The notes under the pieces were generated by a model. It did not search any database and was not told where the DNA came from. It saw only the letters and a program-made list of their open reading frames with translations. 64,000 nt of DNA from Sialis fuliginosa (lineage: Eukaryota; Arthropoda; Insecta; Megaloptera; Sialidae), in the NCBI GenBank assembly GCA_961205875.1, contig OY540815.1, positions 11,532,001-11,596,000 of the forward strand, written 5' to 3'. Made by a program: the position numbers and the translations under genes. Below, piece by piece: positions 38,513 through 50,707 of the stretch. Positions within the stretch are counted from its first letter, which is position 1. Every line of letters begins with the position of its first letter.

Positions 38513-40043
38513 TATATATAAAAAGATATACAAAACTTTCAGTACGACAATTACATTCCTTTCATTATCACAAAAATTCAAACCATTTGTCAACATTTTC
38601 TTAAAACATAATTCTTCCGCATTTTCTCAGTAACATGTAACTTACAACGATGGTGTTATCTATTAAACTTATTAAATCCGCTTTTAGTCTCGTATTTCTT
38701 TACGAAACACAGTAGAGGTGGAATTCGTTGGCCCATTCATCACAGTTTAAGATCTATGTTTCGTGGTTATGTATAATTAACATGGAGCTATGTTTGCGCG
38801 CACATTTAAAACTAACGGCCACTGTCATACACAATTGCCTTCTCTATTTTTAGTTGGATAGGTTGTATGTTTCTGCGTTTTCTTATGAATATCATTAACA
38901 CGCATTTGCTTTGTGTGGAAAGCGATACAGTAATATATAAGTAATGTTTTATTCGTTTTAGAGAGATGAAGAATATTTATTTAAATTAACTATGTATACA
39001 TATGTCATTGTTTTGTCTCGCTGAAATAAACAAACGTTTTATATAACCAAAAATGGAAAATTTTTTAATCTCTTTTGCATAATTTCAGAGAGGTATTATT
39101 GTTTATTTTAGACAAAGAAGTACAGTGGGTTCGCGATAATAGGGCATTTGTTTTGCATAGTAATTAACATATTCACACAAACTTGTCAAAATTTCCCACT
39201 CTCCACTCGTCTTATATCTGCAACAGCGATATCCGTTTAGTGGAGGGCCCGATTACCGCGACCTTACCATATAAAAAAAATACGTAATAATTTATCTACC
39301 TATGATAAATATTTCTTAGTGTGAATTAATAACGTATAATGTATTCGGGTTTCTAAATTTCTACTGTATTAAACCCTTATACGTTTAAGGTTGAATACTT
39401 TATATTAGTAGACAATTTCTAAGGAATAATACCCGTGAGAAACTTGCTTGATGTGCATAGTTCTGAAATAAATATATGGCATTTAAATACGGTTTTACGT
39501 ACATCTAATTAATTTTCACTAACAATTGAGAATAGCGTCTTTGTGATTGTACAGTTTATGTTTGGGGTCAAGTACTACACATTTATAAAACTAAAAAAGA
39601 TTTGGAGACTCGAAGAATATGCACTTCCTTTGTAAGTCTCATTATGTGAGTATATAAAACAGAAATAATAAAGTCTATTTTAATACTATTTAAATATAAA
39701 AAATACAATTTTTCTACCTTTTTATATTTTTTATACAAAGAGTGTTTTGTTTATCGTAAATTTAGTGACCTTTTAGTCTTTTAAATAATACATAATACTT
39801 TTTGAGATATCTTTGTCTGAAATTTCGTCACTTGAAGTATAAAACTTTCATTACAATTTTATACGGTTTCATGTGGGATGAAAGTTTTTCAAGTATATTT
39901 GTATAGAGTGTTTTATTCATCTCTCAAGGAAGAAAGTTTGGCCAAGTTTCAAACAGAAAATTGAAATTTTCATTAAGATTTTGCCCTTTATATCTCCTTT
40001 ATTTTATAATGAACTTTTTCGATTATCATCTTAGAATGTTTAC
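38513..40043. other. A+T-rich noncoding DNA around the pogo-like MITE
   Basis: Apart from the MITE at 39123-39269 nothing is recognised. 38640-38900 is moderately complex in sequence without a frame. Confidence 0.55.
39123..39269. mobile_element. Short pogo/Tc1-like MITE
   Basis: About 147 bp with inverted ends: left TACAGTGGGTTCGCGATAAT, right (rc) TATGGTAAGGTCGCGGTAAT, alignable base for base without gaps and differing mainly by transitions. TA flanks both ends. The terminal style (CAGTGG...CGCGATAAT..GGGC) recalls pogo/Tigger elements. It is too short to code. Confidence 0.55.
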
Positions 40044-40236
40044 TTCTACCTAAAAGCGTATTATTGTACTATCATATTTTAATATAGGTACATACATATT
40101 GTTTATGATTTCTATATTTTTACGAAGAATATAAAACGGAATTTTTCTTTATTTGTTTTCAAAACGCAAACAATTGAAACTATTACAGAATGCTATAATA
40201 AATAAACATGTGTGTATTTAAATCCCTCAAGCATCC
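40044..40236 (+). repeat. Local duplication, copy 1
   Basis: TTCTACCTAAAAGCGTATTA through AGGTACATACATATT, TACGAAGAATATAAAAC, TTTTCAAAACGCAAACAA and AAATCCCTCAAGCATCC. It is repeated at 40523-40573 plus 41225-41378, where a transposon splits the second copy. Confidence 0.75.
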
Positions 40237-40244
40237 CATGTTCG

Positions 40245-40405
40245 TTTGTATGAGGCTTATAGACTCGGGAATTACTGAACCGATTTCAATGGGGTTTTCA
40301 CCAATAGTTAGATAATTTTTCTGAGCAGTTTCGTGGCTATGAATATTTTATGAAAATCTAAGATTTAATATCAAAAGACTAAAAAGAATCTTTTCCAAGT
40401 CGTGT
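40245..40405 (+). repeat. Retroelement-like fragment, copy 2
   Basis: GTTTGTATGAGGCTTATAGA is followed by ATTACTGAACCGATTTCAAT and ACCAATAGTTAGATAATTTT. It is the sense copy of the 34990 fragment. Such ACTGAACCGATTT-ATG motifs recur in insect non-LTR or SINE 3' regions. It lies between the two halves of the local tandem duplication. Confidence 0.55.
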
Positions 40406-40522
40406 TTTGTTTCCATGATGTCACAGCATAATATACAACTGTCATTTAGGTATATAAAAACATTAGTGCCTAGCCACGGAATATAGAATTATATAATTTA
40501 TGGTTTCAGTATTTTATAAATT

Positions 40523-41378
40523 TTCTACCTAAAAGCGTATTATTTTATTCTCATATTTTAATATATGTAGGTATTAGTGATGTAACGAATGCGTGATTTT
40601 AAGCATTCGCGAACGCGAATGAAAATACGAATATTAGCGTCCGATTATTTTTTCGCTTTTATGGAGGCATTAAGGCCTATAAGCCCACTCAACATTTTTT
40701 TTTGTGAATTTTAATTAATTTAAAGTATTAATTTTTTTTGGAGGAGGGAAGCATTATTCATATAATCCCTCCCCCCCTAAAAATTTTGTTGCATTATTTA
40801 ATTTGCTTTAATTTTATAAAAAACACTTTGCTTACATTTTCCTCAAAAATAATTCAAATCGGTGCATTTTTACAGTATCTAGTTATCGTGAACGAATGAA
40901 AAGTCTACCTCCAAACACACACGCACAACCGCCATGCGGAAAACAACTTTTCTTTACGTTTGAAGTTAGTACAATCAGAATTTACTCTTATCTAGTACAC
41001 GATTTTTCGACGGTATTACAATACTTCTATTTCTTTCAGAACATGGAAGTAAAAATAAATGTTGATTGTTCCTAAATTCTTAAAAATAATTATTTAATAT
41101 AGGTAATAGATAAAAAAATAATTGTTTTTTATTATTACAAAAAAAAGTAATATTCGTAAAAACATTCGCCCTTTTTCTTGCGAATGCGAATGTTAAAAAA
41201 TGTGCAAATATTCGATACTTCACTTGTAGGTACATACATATTATTTATGATTTCTATATTTTTACGAAGAATATAAAACTGAATTTTACTTGACTTGTTT
41301 TCAAAACGCAAACAAATGAAACTATTACAGAATGATATAATAAATAAACATGTGTGTATTTAAATCCCTCAAGCATCC
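40523..41378 (+). repeat. Local duplication, copy 2, split by a transposon
   Basis: The left part (40523-40573) and right part (41225-41378) together match 40044-40236. The 651 bp between them are the hAT-type insertion described separately. The duplication predates the insertion, since only one copy is interrupted. Confidence 0.75.
40574..41224. mobile_element. hAT-type nonautonomous element in the local duplication
   Basis: The 651-bp insert is flanked by an exact 8-bp duplication TGTAGGTA (40566-40573 and 41225-41232), as made by hAT transposases. The left end reads TTAGTGATGTAACGAAT; the right end (rc) reads AGTGAAGTATCGAATAT. Subterminal GCGAATGCGAATG-like motifs occur at both ends in opposite orientation. 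No transposase frame is present. The uninterrupted copy at 40044 confirms the empty-site structure. Confidence 0.8.
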
Positions 41379-41597
41379 ATTTTGTTTAAAATATATACAA
41401 TTATCTGGGTCTCTCAAATCATTCCGTACCACTTCACTAAATTTCTTCCGTGTTATTAATTTTTAAAACGAGACTGAGGGCTGAAATATTGTGTACAATA
41501 ATTTGGAAGAAAAGCTGAACACCAAATGTTGTGTGTATAATACGCGTGGAGCATAATATCAGAATGATTAATGGCAGCCGACCGTCTTCTGTTTCAG

Positions 41598-41714
41598 ATG
41601 CAGCTAAGGTCCAGATCCCTAAAGCAGATCTACCAACGTTCATGACGTCGAGCCAAGTGTTCAAAGTGGTCGAACATGACACGGTCGTGTTGCCTTGCGA
41701 AACAACGCATTCAG
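41598..41714 (+). CDS. Internal exon: N-terminal half of Ig domain 1 of a klingon/lachesin-like IgSF protein
   Basis: This 117-nt exon encodes residues 2-39 of the visible product plus partial codons at both ends. It follows a pyrimidine-rich acceptor (CTTCTGTTTCAG) and ends CAG|GTAATT; both borders are phase 1. It carries a short linker (AAKVQIPKADLP), then TFMTSSQVFKVVEHDTVVLPC, which is the A-to-B strand region of an insect Ig domain with the first disulfide Cys at residue 34. The domain is completed by the exon at 45843, as in insect klingon/lachesin relatives where Ig1 is split. Family members are cell-surface adhesion proteins, usually with a signal peptide, three Ig domains and a GPI or membrane anchor, acting in neurons or glia. 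No signal-peptide exon was found upstream. The upstream frame stays open to 41531, but the linker start and acceptor favour splicing at 41598. I recall the Drosophila CG34353/CG7166 and klingon proteins as the closest kind, but the exact orthologue is not settled. Confidence 0.85.
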
Positions 41715-44339
41715 GTAATTTATTCTCCTATATCTTTTCATGTAGAGATCTGTGATACCGATGTTATTAATTGTTTTGTAATATATGCTAATATGTTGTT
41801 TGTTGTCTTGTTAAATTATGGCTTGAGATAATAGTCCAGGATGCTACTTATTTTGTATTTTTTACCGCTTAATTTGCTAACTACTGAACCGATTTTAATG
41901 CGGTTTTCATCATTTATATTGTTTGATTTCTTATGAAGAACGCTGAAATGACGAGTGTTTAAGTCGGCTGGATAAGGGGCTAAAACGGCCCCCAGCGTAC
42001 ATAGCAGCACTTCAATCATTTAAAGATTTATGTAGTAATACAATACATAATTATCGTATTCAAATGCGTTTTATCAAATATATAGCGACCAAAGTAAAAA
42101 AATGCGATTTTTCGATAATTTTGATCATAAGATCCAAATTAAAGCTTTATTTTATACTAAAATTAAAAAAATGAGTTCACAAAAAACCAAAAATATTTAC
42201 TAAAAAAATAAATCGAAAACGATATTGCATAATTCAGAATTAAAGTTAATCAAGAGTCACAACTCCTCCTATATTCTGTTATAACATGTGAAGTAGATAT
42301 GTAATAGCAGAGTTTTGTATTTGTATACTCGTATAAGTATATTTATTATATATATTTGTATATTATTTTGTCAATAGATTGTCATTGCTGTCTGAAAAAA
42401 TAAGCATAGATAAAATATGGATTTTTGTATCACTAATGTCTTTATTATGTAGTTTTGCATATTATATTGTTTTGTCAATATATTGTTTTTTATTTTGTTA
42501 TTGATATTTATATTTTCTTACTTTATACTACTTGACAATAAAATAAATATAAGTTTTGACAGAAATTTAATAAGATAAAAACAATAACCAACAATTTAAG
42601 TGGCCAAAATTTATACAATAACTATAGAAGTCTCAATTTGTTGTGAAATCTTTGTAAACGATGAAATTGAAATAAATAGTCTTATAGTATCAAAGTTTCA
42701 ATTCGCTCTTTCTCCAATTCAAGTTTTTGAATAAAAAATAAAGTAGTTGTTTGAGTCTCCCCTAAACAATTAAATCTAAATACTTGTGCCTATTTGACTC
42801 GATGGTATTCTTCACAGAACTTTTTGTAGCTATTACAGATCGTGAGGCGTGAAGTGAAATAGCTTGGGCATTGTAATAAAAACTCTACACCGAGTAACGC
42901 TTTTGAACGTGCAGCTATGTCAGAAATGTGCTTAAATAAACAAATATTAGCTATTAGAGAAAGAGAGAGTTGATTGTACTCTCATCTACTCAGGTCTGTT
43001 TAAAACAAAGAAGAATCGGATGTATGTACCTTTACACAAGGTTGCGTTTTCTTAAATTGTTTGCAATTCTCGCTAATTCGTTACTAACTACTAACGAGAA
43101 GTAATATATCTTTGGAATGTTTAAAGTCGGTAATAACTGTTCGCTTTTGTAATTGCGTTTAATGCTTTCGTTATATTAATATGGCGTTACCAAATTATAC
43201 TTGAGATTGTTTTTGATTATATTTTTATTTGTTTATACACGTTATATTTCAGATATTACGGAATTTTGAAAGACAACATTATTAAAAGTTAAATAACAAA
43301 GAAACTCAAATTCAATTTTTACGATTTTGATGTTTCTGAATGTCTTACATTGTATGCATACAGAAAATATGTCAATATTTAATCCAATCTATTCTTAACA
43401 AAAAACGTCAAACCTAAGACATCAAATATTCTATGTGTATTTATTTTATATACATGAATAGTAAAGTTTCTCTGGGAACGCCGTCTGTAACTATCTTGTA
43501 TATTCACAATAAATATTTCATCTAATTTAATATTCTGCATGAATTTTGCCAAATGTGATACATCGCAGTCTCCGCGCCAACTTTGTCATTACGTCACAAG
43601 CGAGAAAGCTGTGATTTGAAAGGGTGAGGAAGGACTAGTTCGCATAGACGAGATTCTCAATCATAATTTGAATTTTACTGTATATGTAAAATATCATATA
43701 TTCAACATTTTTTAACATGACGCACGTTCAAAATAAATTATATAAAATAAATAAATCAATACTAATGTATAAAATAAATCTGTAGGCCAAAATAATGCAT
43801 CTTGATAGTTTTTAGAAATTTTTATCTGTTGTTAGTTCATTTCGACTTGACAAGAAAAGTACCTAAGACCTTAGAATTAGTTCAGGCAACATAGTAATTA
43901 AATTAGAGCAGGGTCGTATTAAGTAAACAATTGATATTTAATAATTAAGTAAATAATTTTAAGAAAATAAAATATATACTGATAGAAAAAATTTATTTAA
44001 TATATATTACAATATTTAAATATATTCGAATTACTAGAGAATAAATAAAACTGTCGAGTGTCGAATATGACTCTCTCGTTATTTATTAATTTAAAAAAAG
44101 TTAGAATACGTATTGTATTAATAACAAGTTATTCTAAAAATATTGTGTAAAATATTGAATAATAAATTTGTTTATAAAAGATATAGATATTTTTACAATA
44201 TAAAGTACATGATTTGTCCTAACAAATAAATATTGAGAAAATTAGAATGAAGAGAGAAATGTAGAAATACAATCAAAGACTTGATTGTCATAAACATTAG
44301 AGATAAAACATAACAACATACGATTTAATTAAACAAAAC

Positions 44340-44710
44340 CGTACTTTGTTGTGGTGCCAATCAAAATTTCCTCCCTCCCCACATTCATCATATATCTGAG
44401 TTGTCTCCGAACACTTTCATTATTCAAATAGGAGCTTACGTGTAAACTTCGACCCATCAAAAACTCCGCATTAATTAAATCCGCCTAGATTCAATGTTTG
44501 ATTGAAATTAATATGAAACCGCGAAATCGAGGAAGCGGCAGCGGTAGTGTGGTGTGGTGTGGTGTGGTGTGTCTCCCAAGACACGATGGGACAAAGTTAA
44601 ATGAACTGTTTTGGGGTTGAAACACTACGACTCTCCCGGAGGAATGATAGCAACCCTTGCGTGTGTTTCCCTTGATAGTAATTGTTTGTAAATGAATACA
44701 CAAACTCTAC
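44340..44710. other. G+C-richer intronic block, candidate enhancer
   Basis: It lies inside the Ig1 intron. It includes CGCGAAATCGAGGAAGCGGC and ACTCTCCCGGAGGAATGAT around a GTGTG microsatellite. The minus-strand open frame at 44491-44703 shows no domain. Intronic position in a neural adhesion gene makes an enhancer plausible, but this is compositional inference. Confidence 0.3.
44546..44572 (+). repeat. (GTGTG)n microsatellite
   Basis: About five consecutive GTGTG units inside the G+C-richer intronic block at 44340-44710. Confidence 0.85.
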
Positions 44711-44885
44711 GCAACGTTGTTGCTTTCTGTTTAAGTAACTTGGTGAGAATTGAACGAGATTTTACATTTTACACCTTTTATATTTTTATACCAGTGCATG
44801 TTGAAATGTTTTCTTTAGATTATTAGAAAACAATAAAATTAACTCAATTATTTTTTAAATAATTTATATATAAAAATAATACTTA

Positions 44886-45136
44886 CATGGAAAAACTACA
44901 CTGTAAGAATTGTAGTTTTTTCTTTCTATTCCGGATTGGAAGCAAAAACATATAATATTTTACTCTCTAGACTGCAATAATATAATTTTAGACTGTAATG
45001 TAATATAATACACAATATAAATTGATCGATAAACTCTAAAATTATATAATTACAGTTTCTGACAGTAAAATATATGTTTTCACTATCCGGGATAGACACA
45101 AAAAACTGTAATTCTTACAGTATATTTTTTTCCGTG
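44886..45136. mobile_element. Palindromic MITE in the Ig1 intron
   Basis: The 251-bp element is an imperfect palindrome along nearly its whole length. Left CATGGAAAAACTACACTGTA matches right (rc) CACGGAAAAAAATATACTGT, continuing through AAGAATT, AGTTTTTT, CTAT-CCGGA, AAAACATAT and TATAATTTTAGA near the centre. TA flanks each end, suggesting a Tc1/mariner-type target. The only coding potential is chance frames. Confidence 0.75.
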
Positions 45137-45842
45137 TAAATAGGTCTTATATAATATACCGAACGGATAAAAAATGTATTCTGTTTGATGACATGTACCT
45201 ACTTTGCTTGCCCTTAAATATTAGTTATGTAAGTTTTACATTTTGAAATTTGTGGAAAAATTACTATGCTGCAATACAACTGCAGAACAATGCGGAATAA
45301 TTAAGATAATATTAGAAACTTTACTAAGCTACAATGTCAAAATTATTAGATGCCACTTGAAATAAAGTAAAATATATTTATGTACGTATAAAAAAAAATA
45401 GTGCTCATTATAATCTTTTCCATAATACTGATTTATCCCTCAATTAAGAAAAACTAGACTAATAAATGTTAATATAAATATTTTACGTGCACCTAATTTT
45501 GAGTTATTGAGGGCAATCTAGATCCAAAGTACAATTATCTATTCAGTAGATTTTAATATTTTATAAGCTCAAATAATTTATATGTACTTACTAAATGCAC
45601 ATACATACCTATTTTCATTGCGCTTAATACATTACATAAATAATTACTACACAGTCTAACTCTAAATACCAAATTCAATCATGGTAACAATCACGAAAGC
45701 CTGTGATCCAAAATAGCATACATAACTTATAATAAATCGATATATTGACAAAATCAATTAAACATACAAATGTATAAATCAATCAATAGCATTAAAAATA
45801 CAAACAACAGTTTATATACCTAATGATGAAATTTATTTTCAG

Positions 45843-46043
45843 GACAATACGTGTTAGCGTGGAAACGTGGTATTGCAGTGTTGTCTGCAGGCGCAGTGAA
45901 AGTATACCCGGAGCCTAGATATCGGCTTGTTACTGGATACGGACTTGAGATTCGGGATGTGCAGGAACAAGACGGTGGAGACTACACGTGTCAGATCGGC
46001 ACGCTCGAACCTCGCGAGATCACGCACTCGCTTGAAGTACTTG
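45843..46043 (+). CDS. Internal exon: C-terminal half of Ig domain 1 (klingon/lachesin-like)
   Basis: This 201-nt exon is bounded by TTATTTTCAG| and TACTTG|GTAAGT. It joins in phase 1 to the previous exon, restoring a Gly codon, so the product reads HSGQYVLAWKRG across the junction. It contains the Ig core Trp (residue 46), the strand D/E segment ending YRLVTGYGLEIRDV, and the F-strand signature DGGDYTC with the second Cys at residue 89, 55 residues after Cys34, a normal V/I-set spacing. The segment GTLEPREITHSLEVL is the G strand leading to the inter-domain hinge. AWKRG and the xxxEPREITH stretch are very typical of insect klingon-like Ig1 domains. The exon is symmetrical (1-1), so skipping would keep the frame but destroy Ig1. 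The preceding intron is 4128 bp and the following one 5697 bp. Confidence 0.88.
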
Positions 46044-46879
46044 GTAAGTACAATGTTAGAAGTTTTGTTTACTACTATCAGGAAGAATATTAAAAAAAAT
46101 CTTACTAGAGGTGACCTTTAAAATCGCGATATATGTATAGTTTTATTGTAATAACAGGGTATTTTGGATGTAACTCACCTTTATAATAAGCAGTTATACC
46201 GTAACCCTTCCTTAAGGGTTTAATTTTTAGAAAATCCATACTGAGTTTTTAGACATCCATAAAATTTCATATTTATAGATCTAGGAGTTAATGCCGTGTG
46301 TTGATTAGTCAGTGAAATTGTTTTTTCGATTAATATGTAGTGTATATAAGATATTTTAATTTTATATATTGGCTCTTTTTCAAAGCAATTATATCTTGCA
46401 TCTTTTACTAAAGATTTTCACGCTTGGGAAAAAGTCGGTTCCTACTATATTTAGATTATCAATATGTTTTTACGTAGATTGTAAAAAAGTGAAAATACTG
46501 AGCAAACAACTTTATTAAAAACTTAATCAAATATTTGTTCCTATTTATATAATATTTTCAACAAGTAGTTTAATCAAATGAAGTGAATTTTGGGTTACTT
46601 GTATATATGTAATCAAATATTTGGATTGTATTTAATTATAAATAGATAAATCCAACTACTTACTTACATATTTTTTTCAGCGATAGTTTTATTTTACAAA
46701 GTAAACTTAGAAACATTCTCCCTTAAGATATTAAATCGGAAATTGAAGCAAACATTACATATATTGAAAACTACTGGAACAAGCTTAAAGCAAATCACGG
46801 AACATGATCTACAACGTCTACTGCAGACAAAGACACATAAATTAAGAAATAAAAAGACCAAATCTTCCGTCACAACGGG

Positions 46880-47180
46880 CTTTTATATGCAGAACGGAAT
46901 CGAACCAAACTAGAGCAGAAAGTAATTCCAGTGATAGGAGGATACCGGTCGTGCGCTTGTTTGTGTGTATGTGCGTGTGTCCAAACTGTGACATGAATAT
47001 AAGCGTGAGCGTCCCTTAGGAACATACGCGCTGGGGGGTTCGGCCGGACAACTTTGTTTGTGTTCCCGTGGGCGCTGGGCTGGGACCCAAACCGTGAATG
47101 TAATTTCGCTGTTGCCGCGAACGAGCGCAACCCTTGTGACAGTTCTAGATCACATACACACACACACACACATTTACGTA
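46880..47180. other. G+C-rich intronic island, candidate enhancer or alternative exon
   Basis: The most G+C-rich noncoding stretch in the introns (ACGCGCTGGGGGGTTCGGCC, GTGGGCGCTGGGCTGGGACC). The minus-strand frame 46870-47169 (99 codons) and a plus frame 47058-47246 overlap, show no Ig or other domain, and have no convincing splice borders in the gene's orientation. An alternative or antisense exon cannot be excluded. Confidence 0.3.
47151..47172 (+). repeat. (CA)n microsatellite
   Basis: A CA run at the right edge of the intronic G+C-rich island; a related GT-rich stretch occurs at 46961-46980. Confidence 0.85.
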
Positions 47181-48894
47181 CACCTGTATTGTGTTGTAAC
47201 TTATGAGACTAATATTAGAACATTCGACGTTTGTATGATCAATTAACATTACCATATTCGCTGTTTAGCAAAATGAATAAAGCTGTGTTTTTATTCTGGT
47301 TATTTTTTAATTTCACACTTATAGAGAAATGAAATTATTTTACTTCGGAATTTTCATACTTTTCTATTTTAATATTAATAAATGGATGAATTAAAAATAT
47401 AAAATACGCTTTTTTTCGTTTTGGAAATATTCTATATATATCTAGTCGAGTTATTCGATGTTTGTTTGACGTCACGAATCTGCTTTACTTCATTCGTAAA
47501 AATAAAAAAGATAAATACATATAAAAAATTACAAATAGTGTTTTTTTCCACAGCATATTTACCTACAAGTTACAAGCACACCAATTAAAGAATCTTTGAA
47601 AAATACAGATACAAACTTGTGACTTAAATAGTTATTTGACTAGTAAGGCGGACGAACGCATAATAAATATTGGTAGTTACAAAACATGCATACACCAAAT
47701 AAACACAATTTTTTTAAAGTTTTCTTTAGATGTCCACGTTTTATGACTCCCGAACCATATTGACTATTTTTAAATTGATGTGGATTAAAAATAATAAAAA
47801 TATTTAATTTGTAAGATTCAATATTCTTTAAACAAGTATTATTTGTCACCAGCCTGTACTTGTAAATAAATATATGTATTGTTTGTTACCAACCTGTATC
47901 TGTAAATAAATATATGTATACGTACTACGTATATATCCACTTAAATGTATTTGGATGTGTTAGTAAAGTATCGAGGGGCATTTAGAACACAGCGCTCGTG
48001 CTAACAAACACGTGTTTTAGCAAATATACCTCTATGTTTCGTATCTTTATCTTATTCACGCACGAGTTTAAATTATATACGTACACATAAGTACATATGT
48101 GTGTAAGTAAGTAGGTATGTAAACTTAGAAGGGAATGGTCTATTTCAAATTAAATACAAACAAATTATTTTAACTAGGTCAAACTATTTGGTACAGTGAT
48201 TCATGAAAGTAAGTTTACTGAATAAGATTTTATATAAATACAAAAAACTGGACTTGTATTAAGAAACCCAGATACTCTTTCTCGAGAAATACTGATAGAA
48301 AATGAGATTTAAAAAATAAATGTAAGAACAAGTAGGGTAGAAAATAATTAGGGAACTCTTTAAAAGTCAATACTTTGATTTATACATCTTAATAAAACTT
48401 AATAAAAAAAGTTATCTTTCACGAAACACAATTCGATTTAAAAGATTGATTGTTAAAGTTTTTGAAACAAGATAATATATGTACAGCATTTTAATTAGAA
48501 ATGAAATATAGACTAGGTTATATTTAATTATTTATGATACAAAATTATTACGTACAAGAATATTATAAGTTTTTTTAAGGCAAACAATATTTTTGGTTGG
48601 TTTTATGCTGACCATAATTGAAAAAGGGAACACATTAACGCGCATTATTTTAAATGAAATGAGAAATAGTGAAGAACGTTAAATAAACTATTATAGCATT
48701 TAACAATATTGAATAGTATTTTTTGTGTTTTACCAAAAGTAAATATAAACTAGCGTTAAGAAAATACTTTTTGTTCATTAAAGAAAGAAAATAAAACATA
48801 GAAAAAAAATTGGTTCTTAAAATGGCTATATGAGCATTAGGTTGATGAGATTTGTGCTAAATGAGCAATAGGTATTTAGTAGTTGATGTTTTAA

Positions 48895-48995
48895 TAAAAC
48901 ACAAGTTAACTGTCCCTGGTTAGGGCAATCTATTGGGGCGAAATCGAGTTGATTAGTTTTGAGTTGGTTAGTTTTCGTTAGGTTAGGTTATGTCT
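48895..48995 (+). repeat. Solo copy of the foldback element's core
   Basis: GGTTAGGGCAATCTATTG, GCGAAATCGAGTTGATTAG and GAGTTGGTTAGTTTTCGTTA match 50918-50982 inside the foldback element. The long arms are absent here, so this is either an older broken copy or the source of the captured core. Confidence 0.55.
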
Positions 48996-50707
48996 ATTCT
49001 AACACATCAACACGTGATATTTGAACCTTATTTTATTTGGGAAGGGGAAGGTAATGGAAAAAATAAAAGGTGTAAAATTAAAGCAAATAAAATTAACAAT
49101 AATAACGAAAGCAAATACAACGCAAAACAAAATTTTAATGCTCAAAATGGAACATGTTATTGCTCAAATAAAATTATTTTTAATATCACACTATGTTTAA
49201 TATAATGCTCAGAATTATTGCTCAAGTACAATATATTTAATGCTCAAAGATATAAAATATTTCGCGCTTAAATATTACCCATTGAAAAATATTTTTATAT
49301 TCATTATTTTATTTTAAAGTTTTTCAGTTGTAAATTGAAAAGATTACGTGCACATTATCATTTAACCTTTATGAAAATTATTATTCATGTTGTTTTATTC
49401 AAAATATGCTCTATAATATGTAAGTAGAAAAAGTATTAGTCAACATATTTCTTAACATTTCATTGTACAACGAACAAATGTCACATTTATTTTCTCTTCT
49501 ATCCTCGTCAACACAATCTTTCTTCTATTATTCTCTACATCAGATCTTCACTCGCATTTCATTACTCATCTTTTGTACTGGCTGGACAATTTAAGTTCTG
49601 CTTATCATGAATAAAGTTTTTAATGGTTTATTTATTAACAATGCTATATTATAATTATGTTTTTTTTAGTAAAGTGTGCTTATATTTTTAATATAAAAAA
49701 GCACATTTCGTTCTTAATGTTAAAAACACGTGCAACTTTTTTATTTCTGGAGTAATAGGTGCTGTACATTTATTATTGTTTTTTTTTAGGAAGATTCAAT
49801 TTATTGGCCACTTAATTTTTATTCCTGCAGGGAAAGTAGTTCGCTTATAATTTATCAATCAATTTAACAAACATTGTCATTTCAAAGGCAGTTAATTATC
49901 TCTATAAATATACCAACAATCAAATTTTGTTGGATTTATTAGAAATCATTATAATTTCTTTATATATTTACATAAAACTCTATTCTTCGTCAAGTCAACA
50001 ATGTAATTGTACAAATATTTGGATATTAACTTGTTAAATAATAAAATTTTACGAATGGAATTTAACGAATAATTTGTGCAAATATATTTATGAATTTCAA
50101 AAAGGGTATATGCAAATATATCATGTTAATTTAGGAATTTTAATGACACATACTCAGTTAAGAAAATCTTAAATATTATTTCTGTTGCTATACAATGTCA
50201 ATAAATATATTGTTTTCACCTTCATTAATAGCATTTTAACGAAATAACTCACCTTTGCGAGGAGATTGTTTGCTTATCAAAATTTCCAAGAAATTATTTG
50301 AAATTGTGGCTACAAATTAAATGTTTACACAACATTAACGAATCGTTCGTTTTGTTGTATTCAGAACACAAATTAAGCTTTTCAAAATTGTAAAATTTAA
50401 ATTTTGATTTATTCTATAAATACCTATGTAAAAACATATTTTTAGCGAGAATTTATAAAAAAATGTTTATGGACCAATATACAAACATAGTTTTGATTGT
50501 TTGTTATTATAAAATTTTGTAACATAATAATTATTAATAAACAAAATTTCAATTTTATGTACCTAAAATTAAAACATCCCCGTGGATCCGCCTGTGTCTA
50601 ATAAAAATTAAAATTCTTTTTTAAAATTAATTAATTTTTTTTAATTTTGTTCAATGAATGAATCAACATAACAACTATTGATTTTTAAATTTATATACAT
50701 TTTGGTT

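Larger units (their letters stand above)
41715..45842 (+). other. Intron within Ig domain 1
   Basis: The 4128-bp phase-1 intron between the two halves of Ig1. It holds an RTE/SINE-like fragment near 41860-42020 (it contains ACTGAACCGATTTTAATG, a recurring insect retroelement 3'-region motif), a G+C-richer block at 44340-44710 and a palindromic MITE at 44886-45136. The rest is low-complexity A+T-rich DNA with no coding frame I can support. Confidence 0.8.

Noticed and set aside
46870..47169. A 99-codon minus-strand frame in the intronic island
   Set aside because: It is antisense to the Ig gene and has no domain. The frame is explained by the local G+C-rich composition.
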